Source: Paramecium pentaurelia (lineage: Eukaryota; Ciliophora; Oligohymenophorea; Peniculida; Parameciidae). Taken from it: a stretch of DNA of 64,000 bases. Every line of letters starts with the position of its first letter. Position 1 is the first letter of the stretch. Location: positions 154,155-218,154 of the forward strand of contig CAJJDO010000155.1 in assembly GCA_905183005.1 (NCBI GenBank). The letters are read 5' to 3'. The notes under the pieces are model-generated. The model had not been told where the DNA came from and did no database searches. It saw nothing but the letters and a program-made list of their open reading frames with translations. Shown here piece after piece: positions 51,213 through 63,118 of the stretch. Position numbers and translations under genes: made by a program.

Positions 51213-51213
51213 N
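51213..51213. other. Single ambiguous base (N) at the repeat joint
   Basis: The only N noticed in the window. It lies exactly between the two copies of a perfect 1.12-kb repeat, the typical trace of two overlapping contigs placed end to end. Confidence 0.9.
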
Positions 51214-52333
51214 TCATTTAAGAAATTCTTATAATTAATTTATTTATTATTTAGGCGATTATATTATGTTTATATATCAATCAATCATATACAGGAACGT
51301 AATCTAAATATAAATTTGGTTTGCATTCTACAATATTTGGATTTAATGATAATTCATCTACATTTAACATTTCCAAATCCTCTATTACTCGTTTTTAACT
51401 TCTTTTAACTCTTTTTTATGTTTCATATTAAATGAGTTTCATTTCAGGAGAAGGTGATTTAGTAATAATCTTTTCATCATTTTCTCTTAATTACTTTTAC
51501 CCTCTTTTCTTGTCTCTTTTTTTCTCTCTTTATTCACTATTTAATTTCCTTGTTTCTCTTTATTCACTATTTTATTTACTATTGACACTTCTCAATATTT
51601 CTTTAATGTCATTAAAACCATTAATTGTTTATTTTTCCTTCTCTTTTTTTTCTTTTCGTTATTTTTTTTCACTTTTTTCATTTTTCTCTTTTTTTTCTTC
51701 ATTTTTCTATTTTTTTTCTGGATTTTTCTTTTTTGTTGAAATTTAATTAATAGAATTTTATTCATTTTGATCTTATTATTTTTCTTTTTAATCCTAAAAT
51801 AAATTATTTATTTTCTAATGTATTTCTTAATCACTATCATCATTATTATTATTTAATCCAAATGTAAAAAACATGGTTTTTGATTTATCTTATTTTTTTT
51901 CTGATTTTGGTAGAGTTGTTTAAGGTAAGGCAATTTCATTAGGATTATATTTATTATTTTTTTATATAGATTCTCTATCTTTATTACTTACACTATCTCG
52001 TCCATCAGAATTTGATCTTAATGTTGAAAGATGATTATTAGCAATCCTTTTTCTTTATTTTGGGAATTTTGGTAATCTTATATTTGGTTTATTTTATATT
52101 TTTGGTTCAATAGGTTCTTTAAATTCTTTATATTCTTTCATATCATTAAATTCTTTATAATCTATAGTTAATTGAACATCTTTATAATCCATTATTGGTT
52201 ATTATTCTTTAGATATTGTTTTCTTATTATCTTTTTAAGATTCCTTTTATTCTTTTGATTATTATTTCCTTTCTTTACTTTAAGTTTTTTTTTTTGATGT
52301 TTTTTTCTCATTATCATTTTCATTATCATTATC
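51214..52333. repeat. Direct repeat copy 2 (1120 bp)
   Basis: Second copy of the repeat at 50093. Its right edge runs smoothly into the remaining 5' part of the Lys/Gln-rich gene, so this is the copy in natural context on that side, while copy 1 has the natural context on its left side. Confidence 0.9.
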
Positions 52334-52633
52334 ATCTTCTTCTTCTTATCTTCTTTTTTTTCCTTTATGCTAATCATTAAATACAGGTTTATCTCCAAAT
52401 ACATCTTCAAAATTTTCATCATATTTAGCTAAAAAATCAGCTTAACCCATTTTAGGTAATGGTTTCTTTCTTGAATTGTAATTCTATAATTGTTGGATAT
52501 TTTATTTCTTAAATTATGGAATTTCTTAGTGTTCTGGAATTTCATCTTGATCCTCTTCAGAACCAGAAACATCTTCAATTTAAAAAGAGCTTCTATTATG
52601 TGAACTTGCAAATATTTTATTTAAGAAATTCAT
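51281..52633 (-). CDS. Low-complexity Lys/Gln/Glu-rich protein (450 aa)
   Basis: Intronless frame starting MNFLNKIFASSHNRSSF. It has an acidic stretch (VSGSEEDQDEIPEHQEIP), a short conserved-looking segment (MGQADFLAKYDENFEDVFGD), long Lys/Glu/Gln runs, and a more ordered end (MLNVDELSLNPNIVECKPN then YLDYVPVYD). Probably intrinsically disordered; nuclear or cytoskeletal role possible. The 3' 1053 nt are also present upstream as the truncated copy. The long T-rich plus-strand frames here are only its shadow. Confidence 0.8.
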
Positions 52634-52678
52634 GATATATATTTAAGCTGAAGTGGACTATAATATATTGATAAAATT

Positions 52679-53540
52679 ATGGAGGCTTTTTAATTAAAAT
52701 TATAACGAATGAAAAATTACAAATAACAACTATAATACTTATTGTAAAAACCTATTGCAAGTCCTTAATTCAGATAAATATTTCTTGAATGTGATCAATA
52801 TCAAATGATAGTTTAAGTACTAATAGAAGCAAAATCAGATAAGATTAGTGTAGTTAAAGAATAATTGAAATTATTTGGATTATTGGCTGAATGTGCTAAT
52901 GAAAATTTAAGTCCTCAATTACCTATGATATTCACACATTTATTAAAAAGAATTAAAGATTTTGAATCAATGAGTTGTGTTTGTACTCAAGTGGCTGAAA
53001 TTATAGGAAAAATAGTCAAACTTTGTTGTTTTGATGGAGATGTATTAAGTAGTATTTTGAAACCACTAATGAATCATTTAAATTAGAATGCATAACATGC
53101 TTTATGTTTAACAAGAGTAGTCTAATTTTTATCATTCGAAATCTTAGAACAAAATGCTTTGTTTTTATTTCGGAAATTCATATCATTATTGAATCAACAA
53201 AATGGGAAAGTAGAAATCTTAGAAGGAATGGCTGCAATAATATTAAGTGTTGAAGAATAATCAGAGTAAGATAATAATTAATTTATTTTAGTATCTTTGC
53301 TGATGAAATCATTCCACATTTATAATAGTTATTATAGAATCAATAATGGTAAGTAAAGAAGATGGCTTTAGATATATTATATTCACTGGTTGTATTATAA
53401 AAAGAGAAAATATAGGAACATTCATATTTTAAGGAAATAATGTATGAATTAAAATCAAATAAAGTAATGATTGTAATAAATTGTATTAGATAAAATAAAT
53501 AAGAGATTCAGCAAATTTAATATTGGATGTATTATAATAG

Positions 53541-53577
<37 letters not shown>

Positions 53578-54050
53578 CTTCATCATTATCTTAAATTGAT
53601 AAATAAGTTACATCTGTTGAAAGATAAACTAATTATAGTTGTTAAATTAAATCCTAATCTTAACCTTAATTATTTATTAATACAACAAATAAGTAATCCC
53701 ATTCAAATAATGCAATACCCCAATAACCATAAACTCCTTCTTAACAATAAATTAATAGATTATCCTAAACTCCTGCTTAAAATAATAAAAATAATACAGA
53801 TGAAAAACTATAATTAGCTATCGATGCAATCTAAATATTAAGTGGAATATTGAAAACCAAAGGAATTTGTGATTCCACAGAAATCTAATAAATAGATTCC
53901 ATATTGAATAGATTAAATGAAAGAGATAGTTATAGATAACCTACAATGAAATTTTCTTAGTTTAATGATACTGAGACATTTATTAGTAAGGAAGCAGCTG
54001 AGATCTTGAGAGAATTTAAAGAGAAATAAAGATCAGATTATTTAAGATGA
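52679..54050 (+). CDS. HEAT/TOG-repeat protein, TORTIFOLIA1-like (439 aa)
   Basis: N-terminal alpha-solenoid of HEAT repeats (LKLFGLLAECANENLSPQLP, KPLMNHLNQNAQHALCLT, IIPHLQQLLQNQQWQVKKMA, KQIRDSANLILDVLQ), then a ten-codon TAA glutamine run (53547-53576), a Ser/Gln-rich linker and a short helical C-terminus. The repeat type resembles plant TORTIFOLIA1/SPR2 and other TOG-like microtubule-binding proteins. Introns at 53266-53291 and 53464-53489 (26 nt each). Its ATG is 45 nt from the divergent Lys/Gln-rich gene. Microtubule binding is inferred. Confidence 0.8.
53547..53576 (+). repeat. (TAA)10 coding polyglutamine
   Basis: Pure TAA run in frame in the TOG-like gene; glutamine in this code. 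Confidence 0.9.
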
Positions 54051-54071
54051 TTATATAAACTATTATCTTTT

Positions 54072-56626
54072 ATGAAATCGCGTAAATATTTAATTAATAA
54101 ATATCCAAAAAACTAAATCATGTCACAATCCTATTTTTCTGGTCTTATGAGTTGGTATATATACATAATTGAATAACTTAGGGTGAAAAAGCATAATGGT
54201 AATAACCAATTAGTTATTGGTCAGAGATCCATCAGCCTATTTATCATAAAGATGTATTTGCATGATCGACTAGTACAGAAATCCTAATACAAATTGAATT
54301 CAAACTAATCAATTCAATTCAAGGATTCCATCTAATAAATATGTTAAATCTCAGAATACAATTAAAAAAATAATTTCGAAGAAGTACAAAATCAGTTTTA
54401 TTTCTTAGAAACTATTATCTTAACTTACTCTTGTAGATTAAGATGAAATATTTGATACTATTTGTATCAGAGGAGATATGATTGAAATAATCACTTTGTT
54501 GAGAGATTGTTCTAATGGGAAGGCATTTACAGAGTAATTGAAGATTATTGAAAATAATAAGTAGTTAAAGGTTCAAGATGCTAGTTGGTTTGATTCTACT
54601 TAACCTTAAAGTTGTCTTAATTGGATAATAAATGAATTTGAAAAGTAAGTAACTTTGCTCTATTATAAACACATTAATTTCATTAATCATTAATGCATTT
54701 AATAATATTGGATAAACAATGGAAATAATATAAGGAAAAAAGTAACTGATTGTATTTAAAATGTCATTAAAATAGATCAAAATATTCTTCTTTAATAATA
54801 TTCTAATTTCATTAAGGATCATTCAATCAATCTTTAAAACATTCTTAATAAGTTTAATGATAATTAAATTGAATCTATATTCTATTTACCATTACATAAT
54901 GCTTTAACTCTTTAAAGTGTTTGTGAAAAATTGGTGCTTTAAATAATTAGAGAATCATATAAATAATCAATATTATAGGAATTAGAATGTTTAACAAAGA
55001 ATGATTAAAATTTACAACCACAATAAGTATCATAATAGAAATTAAAGAAAAAGAAGAAATAAAATAAATAAAAAAAGTTAGTACAATAAACAACATAGAA
55101 TTAATTGCCTATTGTTATTTAGAAAGAGTAAGAAAATTTAGATGTTATTACTGATGATAATTAAGACACTGAAGATTGGATTATAGTGACTAAAAATAAA
55201 AAATAGAAATGTCCTAATCATATTAATCAAACTTGTTCAAATAAAGATAAATAATAGAGTATAGAATAATAAGAACAATAATCTTAAATAAAAGATAATA
55301 AGATTTCAATGGAAATTGAGGAAATAAGTAAGAATAACATTCAATAATAATCATAATAATAAGATATAATGTAATAATAAGAGTAATAATTAACATAATC
55401 AGATTAATAAATATAATAAAAATAATCAGATTTATAATAATAATAATAATATGATTAGAATTTAAGTACACCTGAAAAGAAAAAGTTAATTAGAAAGAAT
55501 TTAGTGTTACCTAAGAAGGTTGAATAAAATGAAGATCTTATTGATGAAAATCTTATGAATCAATCCTTTTAATAAATGATCAAAAAATTAGATCTTGATA
55601 TTAAAGAATTTATAGATTAAATAAGAAGAGAAAATGATTAACAATTTCCAATTAGATAGCTAATTTTTAACAGAATTCAATTCACAATTTAATTATTATT
55701 TAAAGATGCTGGTGTATTTCTATTTGGATCATGTGCAACAAGATTGGCACTCCCTGATAGTGATATTGATATTGGAATCACTGGTCTGGAAACTCATTTA
55801 TTAAACTAAAAAATGGATATTATAATTGAATTCTTATGTAAAATGAATTGGATTAAACGTATAAAGTATATTCATTTATTAATATTAGACCTATCTATCC
55901 TACATAAAATACTTTACCTCTTATAAAATTATGGGTTGATCCTAGTATTCCATTTAGAAATGGAAATATGAACTTACCTCATATAGATCTTGTTTGCCAA
56001 TCATAATTGATTTAAGTAGATATTAGTTTCTTTGGACACATATAACATTAAGGATTGACATCAACAGAACTCACTTGCTATTGGCTCTAAGAATATTAAG
56101 AGTTAAAAACTATCACTCTTGTATTTAAAAGTTTACTTAAAAAGAGAGGATTAAATGATTAATCTAAAGGTGGAATTTCATCGTTCTGTTTAGTACTAAT
56201 AGTTGTGGCCTTTCTGGAGTACTATTATTAATAAAACGCTGAATTTCATTCAATTGGATTGGCAACATATAAATTTCTAGAATTTTATGGAACCAAATTC
56301 AATCCTCATTCTATGGGAATATTTTATAAAGGCTTTGACTAGAAGTATTCATTTTATTAATCATTAATAGTCCATTTTTTTATTTGGAAAAAGAGGACTT
56401 CTAGTTAACAATAATTAGTCCTATTACTTATGATATCATTAGTCAGAGTAGTTCATTTGTATAGACTATACTTTAAGATATCAACGGACTATTCAATGCA
56501 TGTGAAAATGAAACTAAATTCTTCTATGAGAAAGCTAAATTTAATAAGAAAAAGAGAGGAAAGAAAGAGGAACGTAATTTATTTTATAAGGAATTTGCAA
56601 AACTTACACCACTATTTAGTACTTGA
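54072..56626 (+). CDS. Non-canonical poly(A) polymerase, Trf4/PAPD5-like (817 aa)
   Basis: Nucleotidyltransferase that adds A or U tails to RNA. The catalytic core reads FLFGSCATRLALPDSDIDIG (GS motif plus the DxD pair), with the third acidic position in HIDLVCQSQLIQVDISF; the helper domain follows (KSLLKKRGLNDQSKGGISSF). The N-terminal ~480 residues are not conserved and include a Gln/Asn-rich stretch around 55250-55460. Introns at 54155-54181, 54384-54408, 55866-55888 and 56345-56370; the first (27 nt, no in-frame stop) is uncertain. The RNA targets cannot be seen. Confidence 0.85.
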
Positions 56627-56650
56627 TTATATATATAAATATTAAATTGA

Positions 56651-57356
56651 ATGAGTACACCAATTAAGATTGTGATGCTTGGAGAGGGTGAGTCATATTG
56701 ATTTAATCTTTAGGCAGAGTAGGAAAGACTTGTTTAACTTTGAGATATTGTTAAGATCAATTTAATGAGAATTAAGAATCATCAGTCAATGCCACATATT
56801 TTGATAAAGTTGTAGACCTTGGAGGTGGTAAAGACATTAAATTGGCAATCTGGGTATTTAAATATTTAATTTCTAAAGGACACTGCCGGTTAAGAAATAT
56901 TTCATGCATTGACCACAGTATATTATAGAGATGCATATGGAGCTGTACTTGTTTATGATGTCACTTATAAAGAATCATTTCTTAAAGTACAACATTCAAA
57001 TCTACTTATAGGTAGAAAAATGGGTAGAAGAGTTAAGACAATTTGGAACTAAAGATATTTCAATTGTTGTTGCAGGAAATAAATGTGACATGAAAAATTA
57101 AATGTAAATTGATAAAAACGAAGTCGAAGAATATTGCAAAAAGATTGGAGCAAAACATTTCTTTACTTCAGCCAAAGCTGGGATTGGAATTACTGAATTA
57201 TTTAGATCTTTAGGCGAAAGTATACATTAAATTAACTTAGGCATCTCAATCAAAGTCTAGGCTTAAGAAAGCAAAGGCAAGAAAAAGAAAGGTCTCTAAA
57301 TCAAAGATGTTAAAGACACTAAGAAATCAAACTCAAAAAATGATGGATGTTGTTGA
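56651..57356 (+). CDS. Rab GTPase, Rab21-like (209 aa)
   Basis: P-loop LGEGRVGKTCLTLRY, WDTAGQEIFHAL, GNKCDMKN and TSAKAG are the Rab nucleotide-binding motifs; the ending GCC is a geranylgeranylation signal. The sequence VYYRDAYGAVLVYDV and the RYC after the P-loop are closest in my reading to Rab21 of early endosomes. P-loop position 12 (Ras numbering) carries R in GEGRVGKT, where most Rabs have a small residue. Introns 56688-56713, 56854-56878 and 56987-57011 split the P-loop, WDTAGQ and a mid-domain loop. The gene converges on the CK1 gene with 53 nt between stops. Confidence 0.9.
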
Positions 57357-57409
57357 ATTAACATACGGAATTCTTCATAAATATATATTTTATATTCTAT
57401 ATTATAGAA

Positions 57410-59120
57410 TCAATCTAATCCTTCAGGAATCCCTTCATCATCTCCTTAAATTGTTTTAGGTTAAACTAAATTTTAAGACATCTTTTTTATAGTATCAATC
57501 TCTAAAAATACTTATTATGCATACATGTATGAGCCTTTCTATTTTTCCTTTGAAATTCTGCATTTGGTTTTTTAATCCCTTTGGTTACATAACCTATCAT
57601 TTTTTGAAATCCTGGAATTTAACCATCTCCCAATTCCCAGATAGGCAATCTACCTTCACTGACTACATCTTCACTTTGATGATAATTATTCATTTTGGAT
57701 GTGGCAACCGAGGGATTCAACGAAGGTAAATAATCTATTAATCCACTTGAGTTTAATTAAGGTATTTGCAAAAATGAATTTTATTATGGATATGGTTTTA
57801 GATTTAAGATTCCGAAAGAAGGCATTTAAGTAGGAATTTCAGGTTCTGCTATATTTATCATAATAGGATCTTTCTTTTTTGTTTTATGACTAATTGTTTT
57901 TTTAGTACTTTTCTTTTTCTTTGTATCTTGCATAATTTATTCGAAAGTCTAAGGAACTGCTTTAGGTGGTTCCTTCTATTTAACTAAATTAACTTTTTCC
58001 TCTTTGCTACTTTATTACATTATATGAACTGTAAGATGCTTTTTTTTTTATTAGTATTCAGGAAGTTTCTCCCAATCATATTAAAATTATCCTTTCCGTT
58101 CCTTTTGAATCTACTCCAATTCCTCTTAAAAATAGCTCTTCAATAATTAATAATTTGGTTATTATTTAAATTCATAACCTCTTACATCTTGCATGAACTT
58201 TGTGAAACACTATTTTATTAATGAAATAAAATACTCTTGGCAATTTGGCACATAATACCTCTGGTTTGATTGATTTCTTCATATAATGGATTTTTGCATA
58301 TTTTAAATCCTTCTATTCAATCTATAGATTCATCCATGGTAGAGTACCACTTGCCAAATATATTAATACATATCCAATACTTTCTAAATCATCTTTTCTT
58401 GATTATTCCATTTCATCATGAGCACTAATGCTAGCATATCTGGCAGTACCAATCAAACCTGCTTTCTTAATATATTAAATGTGATCCCCTTTTGAATTCT
58501 ATATTTGTTAAATCTAATTACAATATAGTGTTTTGAAAGTCCAAAATCAATTAGATAAATCACTTTAGGTGATGGGCCTGCTTCAAGTACAAAATTATCA
58601 GGTTTAATGTCTCTATGCAAAAAGCGACAATTATGGAGGGTTTCAATTCTATCTATCATCTATTAACTATATATTGTATCGTTGACCTACTTGTATTGCG
58701 ATCTTTAATGATGTCCCCAAATCAAAATTGCCTCCACATTTTCTTACTACAGATTCTAAATTCTTTCCTAGCATTGTCATTATACAATATGTGAATCTCT
58801 TTTCTTAACCATAAAACTTTATTTAAGGGAAGCCAGTTTTTTTTCTAATATTTATCATCCTACTCTCTACCTCAATTCGATCAATACTTTGATTTCCTTC
58901 TCCAACATACTATAATCTTCCTCCTCAACTTCTACTTTCATTGCCATCACCTAATCCCCACTTTTCTGATCTATCACTTTATAAACCTACCCGAAAGAGC
59001 CCTCTCCAATTTTCTAACTTATACTGAATCTTCCTTAAATAACATCTCCAATCTAATAATTTTGAAATCCATTACTTTCAATTCTTCATCATCTTCATCA
59101 CTTTCGTAATGATGTTTCAT
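57410..59120 (-). CDS. Casein kinase 1-type protein kinase (519 aa)
   Basis: Ser/Thr kinase. Glycine loop IGEGSFGQVYKVID, catalytic lysine in MAMKVEVEEED, CK1-specific MIDRIETLHNCRFLHRDIKP and LIDFGLSKHY, then GTARYASISAHDEMEQSRKD in place of APE, and YLASGTLPWMNL. The C-terminal ~200 residues are basic and low in complexity and end EGIPEGLD. Six introns: 57502-57524, 58210-58234, 58499-58521, 58660-58690, 58845-58870 and 59053-59075. The kinase core is complete. Confidence 0.93.
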
Positions 59121-59816
59121 CTGTTTTATTATTAAATATAAAAAATACTTATGACTGATATTCATAGATACAAATATATATTATCATTTATTTCAATAAT
59201 GTTTACTTATTCTACTTTTAAATATATCTATTGTATCCAGAAAAATTCAACAAAATCTATGTTAAGATTGTTTTGAAATTCTACTTAATAAATAAATAAC
59301 AAAAAAATACTAAATTGGAAAATAGTTTTTATGATAAAAATTAATTGTTGTTGAAAATAATTAAGACTTTAATTTTTGATAATACAAATATATATAAATA
59401 ATATATATGATTAAATAATTGAAATTTATTTTAAAACCTTATCGTATTCAATACAATAATGTAGTTTACATTTAATTTTTTTACTTTTTCAACTTTATTT
59501 TTTTATATTCTATTATGATTTATATATAAATTAAGAACAATGAAATAATTATAGATTGATTGAGTTATTTTTCAATTTATAATTTTTTATTATAAATTTA
59601 TTTAATAGATTTAAGTAGAATAAAAGTAAGAGAATTAATTATTTGATATTAATTCTTTTTTCTAGAAATAATAAACAAAAAATAAGAAAAGATTTTATAA
59701 TTTAATAAGATGAACACAATTATTTTATAATATCCTTTGGATAATTTATAATATACTTATATGTTTACTACTTATAGTAATAATAATATAGTTTAATTCA
59801 TTATTTGATAATAAAT
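59121..59816. other. Intergenic, A/T-rich
   Basis: About 700 nt upstream of the CK1 gene and downstream of the Cys-rich orphan. No coding or RNA signal recognised. Confidence 0.6.
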
Positions 59817-60209
59817 TCATTAATGCCATCTCCTTACTACTTCTGAATTTAAACTAGCTATAAAGTTGACTACTGCATTGCCTTAAACAAGGGTAATTTC
59901 AGCAGCTTGGACACCTTAGGCTAATGCCATTAAAAATTATGAAGCTGCTCTAAATTAATTCCAAGTGTTGGCTTATCTAGATGCAGCGCATTAAAAAGAA
60001 GCATCTTTAATGAAATACCCACCACATTTGTTTAAGTGATTTTTACAAAATATATCACCATATTAACTGATAAAAGATTACTCAGAACATTCTTTATGAT
60101 GCCAATCTCGTACTTCTGAAGATTTGCATTAACAATCAGGGGGGCAGCAGCATTTCAACGGTATTATTTAGCCCCTATTGACTCCTCCTTTTGGTGGATA
60201 AACTAACAT
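59817..60209 (-). CDS. Small cysteine-rich orphan protein (130 aa)
   Basis: Intronless, with clearly higher G+C than its surroundings. Starts MLVYPPKGGVNRGQ; the first half has many Cys and His (LKCCCPPDCQCKSS, DWHHKECSEQ, DIFCKNHLNKCGG), likely zinc-binding or disulfide-rich, and the second half is an Ala-rich helical segment (FLMALAQGVQAAEITLVQGN) ending VVRRWHQ. No signal peptide. I do not recognise the family. Flanked on both sides by ~700 nt of A/T-rich sequence. Confidence 0.72.
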
Positions 60210-60894
60210 AAATTAAGAAATATTAATAATAAATTTAGAGGAAGATCTTCACAACTTTATGATAAAAAAATATTCTATTAGATATATTTTTTTTTGAAAA
60301 ATTAATATAAAATGATCATATATTTGTACCAGTGTTAATTTTAATTCAATCATAAATATAATTTTTGATAAAAATATTATATAGAATAATAAATCTTAGA
60401 AATCAATTTTTTCTTATACTCTTTCCTTCATTTATGCAAAATATTAAACGATAGGATAAAATAAACAATAATTCTTTCAATTAAAATTTGAAATTCTCCC
60501 AATTTAATCCCACAGTTAAATGAAATTAACCTACATTCCTTCCTATTCAAGTTTCACAACTTTAATTTAAAAATAATGAAAAAAAATAAAATAATCAAAT
60601 TTCTCTCTTTAGTAATCCATGAAAAAATAATTAATTCCACCCTACTTTTATAATTCTTTAATCTAAATTTTGGAACCATATATTGAAAATGATAAATTAA
60701 TTTATTCTATTAAATATCAATTTAAATGAATTGGTCCCATTCCTCTTGTGGAGTTTTTATGCTTGACTTATCAACATATTAGTACACTATTTTATGTAAC
60801 TAAATACTTAAGAGAATATCATAAATAAATAATAAATTATGTTTTTTATAATATTACAAATTTCTTAACATAATAAATATTATTAATATAAAAT
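60210..60894. other. Mostly empty; possible short minus-strand coding remnant
   Basis: Most of the stretch shows nothing. On the minus strand near 60550-60790 one frame reads YVDKSSIKTPQEEWDQFI and then a Lys/Ile-rich run to a stop, without a clear start. It could be a fragment of a lost gene or chance. Confidence 0.35.
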
Positions 60895-61709
60895 ATGATT
60901 GACAATTAAAAATATATTTGTTAAGAACACAAAATAGAGGCAACTTTGATTTGTTGTATCTCTTAATGGCATTGTGAACCTTTATGCGTTGAATGTATAC
61001 CAAATCACACTATGCAACACAATAAGAATAAAACTTAATCATAAATAAAAAAATATTAGGATGTTGAACAAGAATGCTAATAAAAATTCAATTAGTTTAA
61101 TAATGAATTAGAGACTTTAAAAAATCAAATTATTTAAGTTTATATCTAATATTAATTAATTAGGAAATAAATAATCCATATGAGGATGACAATTTAAAGA
61201 ATCTTAAACTATGGAAAGATTAATACCTTTCATTTTTTGAATCATACTTTAATAATTTAATAGCAGATTACAATTTGAAATTAAAATAATTTAAGTAGAA
61301 TCAAACTGATTAATTTCAAAAAGTAATTCAAAATATAGAAAAGTTATCAAATCAATATTAAACATTAAAGAGTGAATTGAATATATATACCTTATCTAAA
61401 TAAAAAGAGTTAGATCAGCTTAAAGATAATTTTCAACAAATATAACAATTAAAGATCAAGCAAAATTACTCATTAAATCTTTTTGAGTAATAACAAATTA
61501 AAAATAAGATAAATGATCTCATTTTAATTGAAGATAATGACTAAAAGGAGTAAATTTAATAAAAGTAAGTTAAGAAGGATTTTGTACCGTAAAAAAGTAC
61601 TGTATGTCCCTAATGTGGTACATAAATGACTTATGTAAGTGATTTTAAGAAACACATGGAATGTCCCAAATGCACTAAGATCAAGAGGCCAAATACTTTA
61701 AAAAAATGA
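60895..61709 (+). CDS. Zinc-finger and coiled-coil protein (262 aa)
   Basis: N-terminal Cys/His cluster (YICQEHKIEATLICC, WHCEPLCVECIPNH) similar to a B-box, then about 150 residues of charged coiled coil, and a second small zinc motif at the end (VCPQCGTQMTYVSDFKKHME then CPKC). One 26-nt intron at 61138-61163. Same plan as the genes at 8858 and 63119. Function unknown; such proteins often act as scaffolds. Confidence 0.82.
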
Positions 61710-62137
61710 TTAAATACAATAACTACATATATTATTGTTATGTAAACAATATTCGAATTTTTATGTATTTTAATATTTCAAAAAATATTGAATTAAATTA
61801 GTAAATGTAATCCATTATAGCTGATAAATTTAAATATTAATTTAAAGTAATAATAAAAAAAAGCATTTGCAATAGTTTTTCATTTATTGACAATCATCCT
61901 TGTATACAGAACTTCTTAATATTATTTCCACACTTAAATTATTCCATAAATAATATTTATTAGTTAATAAAAATTCAACAACAATTGAAATAAAATATAT
62001 TTTAAACTTTTAGGCAATAATTTGTAAATCAAAATTTTTCTAAAAAATGATTGTTAACCTTAAGAAATCTAAATCTATATATTTAATACTATTTATGGGT
62101 CGTTACAATTTAAATAATAAATTATTAAGGAAAACCT
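61710..62137. other. Intergenic, A/T-rich
   Basis: No gene or repeat recognised between two plus-strand genes. Confidence 0.55.
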
Positions 62138-62956
62138 ATGGATTCATTGATAGAAAAATGGAAAAAGACTACCTAAAGTGCTTCTAGATATAGTGAATAG
62201 AAATTAAAAAAAAAAGAAAGAGATTCCTCATCATCCTCAGAAAGCTCTCAAGAATAAAAAATTGTTAATAACATCTATAAGAATTCACCTCAAACTCTAA
62301 ATACTAAGAGTTTAAAATAGTCAATTTAATCCTCAGGCAAGAAAGCAACCTAATAATCTTTACCAAACTCAGGAAATAAGAAGTTTCTCAAACCATAAAC
62401 TTTTTCATAATTACTTGATTTTTTTACATCCTAATTCTAAACCTTATTTAAAAGCAACATATTACAATCATAGTTAAATGATTAGATTAAGACTATTTTA
62501 GTAGATTATGCTGAAAATTTATAATCTCTAAGTGCATCTGGGTTTACAGGAGCCTAAATTGAAGAATTGCAAAATAAATTGAATCAAGCTGAATAACAAA
62601 TATTTACATTAAGAAATAGCAATGCTAAGGATGATTTTAGCAAAAAAATTATAAATGAATTAGAGGATAAGCTCATGGATAGTGAAAAGCAAAAAGTCAA
62701 ATTAAAATAATAAAAAGAGTAAATGCAAATGCAAATTGAGAAAATCTCAGAATCCTTAGGAAAATATTAAATTAATTAAGAACTAATACATTAGCTGAAA
62801 TAAGAGAATTTATAATTAAGAAAAAATAATGATGTCTTGGTTACTTAAATTTCTGAATTAAATACTCAAAACAAAGAATAATAAGTATTATGGAACTAAT
62901 AAATAGAAGACTTAATTAAAATGATGGATATTTTAAGAAAAACCTAGAGTTCTTGA
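62138..62956 (+). CDS. Coiled-coil protein with Ser-rich N-terminus (272 aa)
   Basis: Intronless. Starts MDSLIEKWKKTTQSASRYSE, continues with a serine cluster after KKKERD, a Gln/Ser/Asn-rich linker, and a long coiled coil from about residue 130 to the end (EELQNKLNQAEQQIFTL, QLKQENLQLRKNNDVLV). No catalytic domain. Probably a structural protein. Confidence 0.78.
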
Positions 62957-63118
62957 ATATTTATATATGAATCAATTTTTAATCTCTTTAAATGATATAT
63001 CAACATTATCTAATCAAATAAATTCATAATCCAATTATTTACATCGTAATCTGCAGTCTATATTTATCTAAAATAAAATTATTTATAATTGTGAAATATA
63101 ATAAATTTTAATAAATTC

